From CAIWXH01 sp964555675 (GTDB lineage: Bacteria; Chloroflexota; Chloroflexia; Chloroflexales; Chloroflexaceae): a stretch of DNA of 14,400 nucleotides. Both the position numbers and the translations under genes were made by a program. The notes under the pieces are model-generated. The model was not told the DNA's origin and ran no database searches. It saw nothing but the letters and a program-made list of their open reading frames with translations. Positions 13,252-14,400 of this stretch are shown here, in pieces; position 1 is the first letter of the stretch, and each line of letters begins with the position of its first letter. The DNA is taken from contig CAZKTU010000172.1 in NCBI GenBank assembly GCA_964555675.1, positions 1 to 14,400 of the forward strand, in the 5' to 3' direction.

Positions 13252-14400
13252 ATGAAGCGGACTCTTTCGCTGTTCTCCCTCATCGCCCTCTTCGCGATGA
13301 TCCTGGCGGCCTGTGGCGGCACCGCTGCCCAGCCCACCGCCGCTCCCGCCGAGCCCACCGCCGCCCCCGCCCCCGCCGAGCCCACTGCCGCCCCCGCCGC
13401 CAGCGGGATGGCGATCGAGGGCACGGTCACCCTGTGGCACGCCTACGGCACCGGCGGCGCCGAAGAGGCCGCGATCAACAAGCTGATCGAGAACGCCAAG
13501 GCGGCCAACCCCGGCGCGACGATCAACGTCCTGCAGATCCCCTTCGATCAGATCTTCACCAAGTTCCAGAACGAGGTCTCGTCGGGCGCGGGCCCTGACC
13601 TCTTCGTGGCCCCGAACGACAGCCTGGGCAGCCAGGTGCGCGCCGGCCTGCTGGCCGACCTGAGCGAGTACGTCCCGGCCCTGCAGGCCGAGAACGTCTC
13701 GCCCACCGCCATCGACGGCATGACCGTGGACGGCAAGCTCTACGCCATCCCCGAGTCGTTCAAGGCCGTGGCCCTCTACTACAACACCGACAAGGTCGCC
13801 ACGCCCCCCACCACCACCGACGAGCTGCTCGCGGCGGTGACGGGCAGCAACACCCTGGCCCTCAACCAGAACGCCTACCACAACTTCGGCTGGCTGCAGT
13901 CGTTCGGCGGCAAGCTGATGGACGAGACCGGCAAGTGTGTGGCCGACCAGGCCGGCGGCGCCGAGTGGTTCACGCTGCTCTCCGACCTCAAGGCCGCCCC
14001 GAACGTCACCTTCTCGACCGACGGCGGCCAGGCCGACTCCCTCTTCAAGGAGGGTAAGGTCGACATGATCATCAACGGCCCCTGGGCCCTCGGCGACTAC
14101 CGCACGGCCCTGGGCGACAAGATGGCCGTGGCCCCCATGCCCGGCGGCGCCAACCCGGCCGGCCCCCTGACCGGCGTCGACGGCTTCTACGTCAGCGTCA
14201 ACAGCCAGAACATCCCCGGCGCCGTGGCCCTGGCCATGTTCCTGACCAGCAAGGAGTCGATGCAGGTGTACGTCGACGAGGCCGGCCACGTGCCCGCCCG
14301 CACCGACATCACCATCGCCGATACGGCCGTCAAGGGCTTCGCCGACGCTTCGGCCACCGGCTTCCCCCGCCCCCAGGTCCCCGAGCTGGATAACTTCTGG
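13252..14400 (+). CDS. Sugar ABC-transporter substrate-binding lipoprotein, MalE-like (3' end cut by window edge)
   Basis: 383 codons are visible and no stop is reached. The protein begins with a lipoprotein signal (MKRTLSLFSLIALFAMILAAC) whose lipobox LAAC makes Cys21 the lipidated residue. A flexible linker with three copies of a TAAPAEP-like unit (about 28-48) follows, a style common in Chloroflexota surface lipoproteins. The body matches family 1 extracellular solute-binding proteins of the maltose/maltodextrin group: VTLWHAYG, the SSGAGPDLFVAPND segment, DGKLYAIPESFKAVALYYN, FKEGKVDMIINGPWALGDYR and GVDGFYVSVNS. It captures an oligosaccharide outside the membrane and hands it to MalF/MalG-type permeases, probably encoded just past the window. 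TAAGGAG (13236-13242) sits nine bases before the ATG. The sugar cannot be named; maltose/maltodextrin is the family default. Confidence 0.92.
   Translation, partial: MKRTLSLFSLIALFAMILAACGGTAAQPTAAPAEPTAAPAPAEPTAAPAASGMAIEGTVTLWHAYGTGGAEEAAINKLIENAKAANPGATINVLQIPFDQIFTKFQNEVSSGAGPDLFVAPNDSLGSQVRAGLLADLSEYVPALQAENVSPTAIDGMTVDGKLYAIPESFKAVALYYNTDKVATPPTTTDELLAAVTGSNTLALNQNAYHNFGWLQSFGGKLMDETGKCVADQAGGAEWFTLLSDLKAAPNVTFSTDGGQADSLFKEGKVDMIINGPWALGDYRTALGDKMAVAPMPGGANPAGPLTGVDGFYVSVNSQNIPGAVALAMFLTSKESMQVYVDEAGHVPARTDITIADTAVKGFADASATGFPRPQVPELDNFW

Noticed and set aside
13300..13400. Possible tandem DNA repeat or CRISPR-like pattern
   Set aside because: It is the coding sequence of the Ala/Pro/Thr linker repeat in the lipoprotein, with no regular spacers.
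13246..14289. A 347-codon minus-strand frame opposite the sugar-binding gene
   Set aside because: The plus strand has a ribosome site, lipobox and family motifs; the antisense translation is Gly/Val/His-rich filler.

Overview
The window looks like ordinary chromosome from a high-GC bacterium, most likely of the phylum Chloroflexota. That is inferred from the strong G/C third-position bias, the Ala/Pro/Thr linker after the lipobox of the sugar-binding lipoprotein at the right edge, the class II (GlpX) fructose bisphosphatase and the GAF-rich histidine kinase. No search was possible, so the phylum is a judgement. No rRNA, tRNA, CRISPR array, insertion sequence, prophage or integration scar is visible, and no intergenic gap exceeds about 260 bases.

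Left part (1-3420): a left-truncated acetamidase/formamidase-family gene (minus) diverges from a haem-dependent oxidative N-demethylase family gene (DUF3445, plus). Together they suggest release of nitrogen from amides and methylated amines. The demethylase gene meets end to end a minus-strand gene for a secreted PhoX-like phosphatase (DUF839), whose promoter is almost canonical.

Middle (3500-5500): an HD-domain metal hydrolase gene and lysA (diaminopimelate decarboxylase) are translationally coupled through an ATGA overlap. They are preceded by a TATAAT box that diverges from the PhoX-like gene.

Minus-strand cluster (5540-10766): glpX, an O-antigen ligase/polymerase-like membrane protein and a large membrane histidine kinase (two GAF, one PAS, HisKA, HATPase) probably form one transcription unit behind a clear promoter upstream of glpX. 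The kinase appears to start at a TTG inside the end of the ligase gene. Upstream lies a PucR/CdaR-type regulator gene (minus).

Right part (12350-14400): a 252-base divergent region separates pucR-like from a MarR-family gene. It holds a symmetric -10 palindrome, a second good sigma70-type promoter and three tandem TTG-N6/7-CAA dyads just downstream of it, a good candidate for MarR autoregulation. MarR ends in a hairpin terminator. After a 157-base leader with an inverted repeat begins a sugar ABC-transporter substrate-binding lipoprotein that runs off the right edge.

I found no convincing new multi-gene system. The points most worth checking are the regulatory architecture at 12475-12599, the zinc-ribbon amidase paired with an N-demethylase homologue, and the inverted repeat ahead of the sugar-binding gene.
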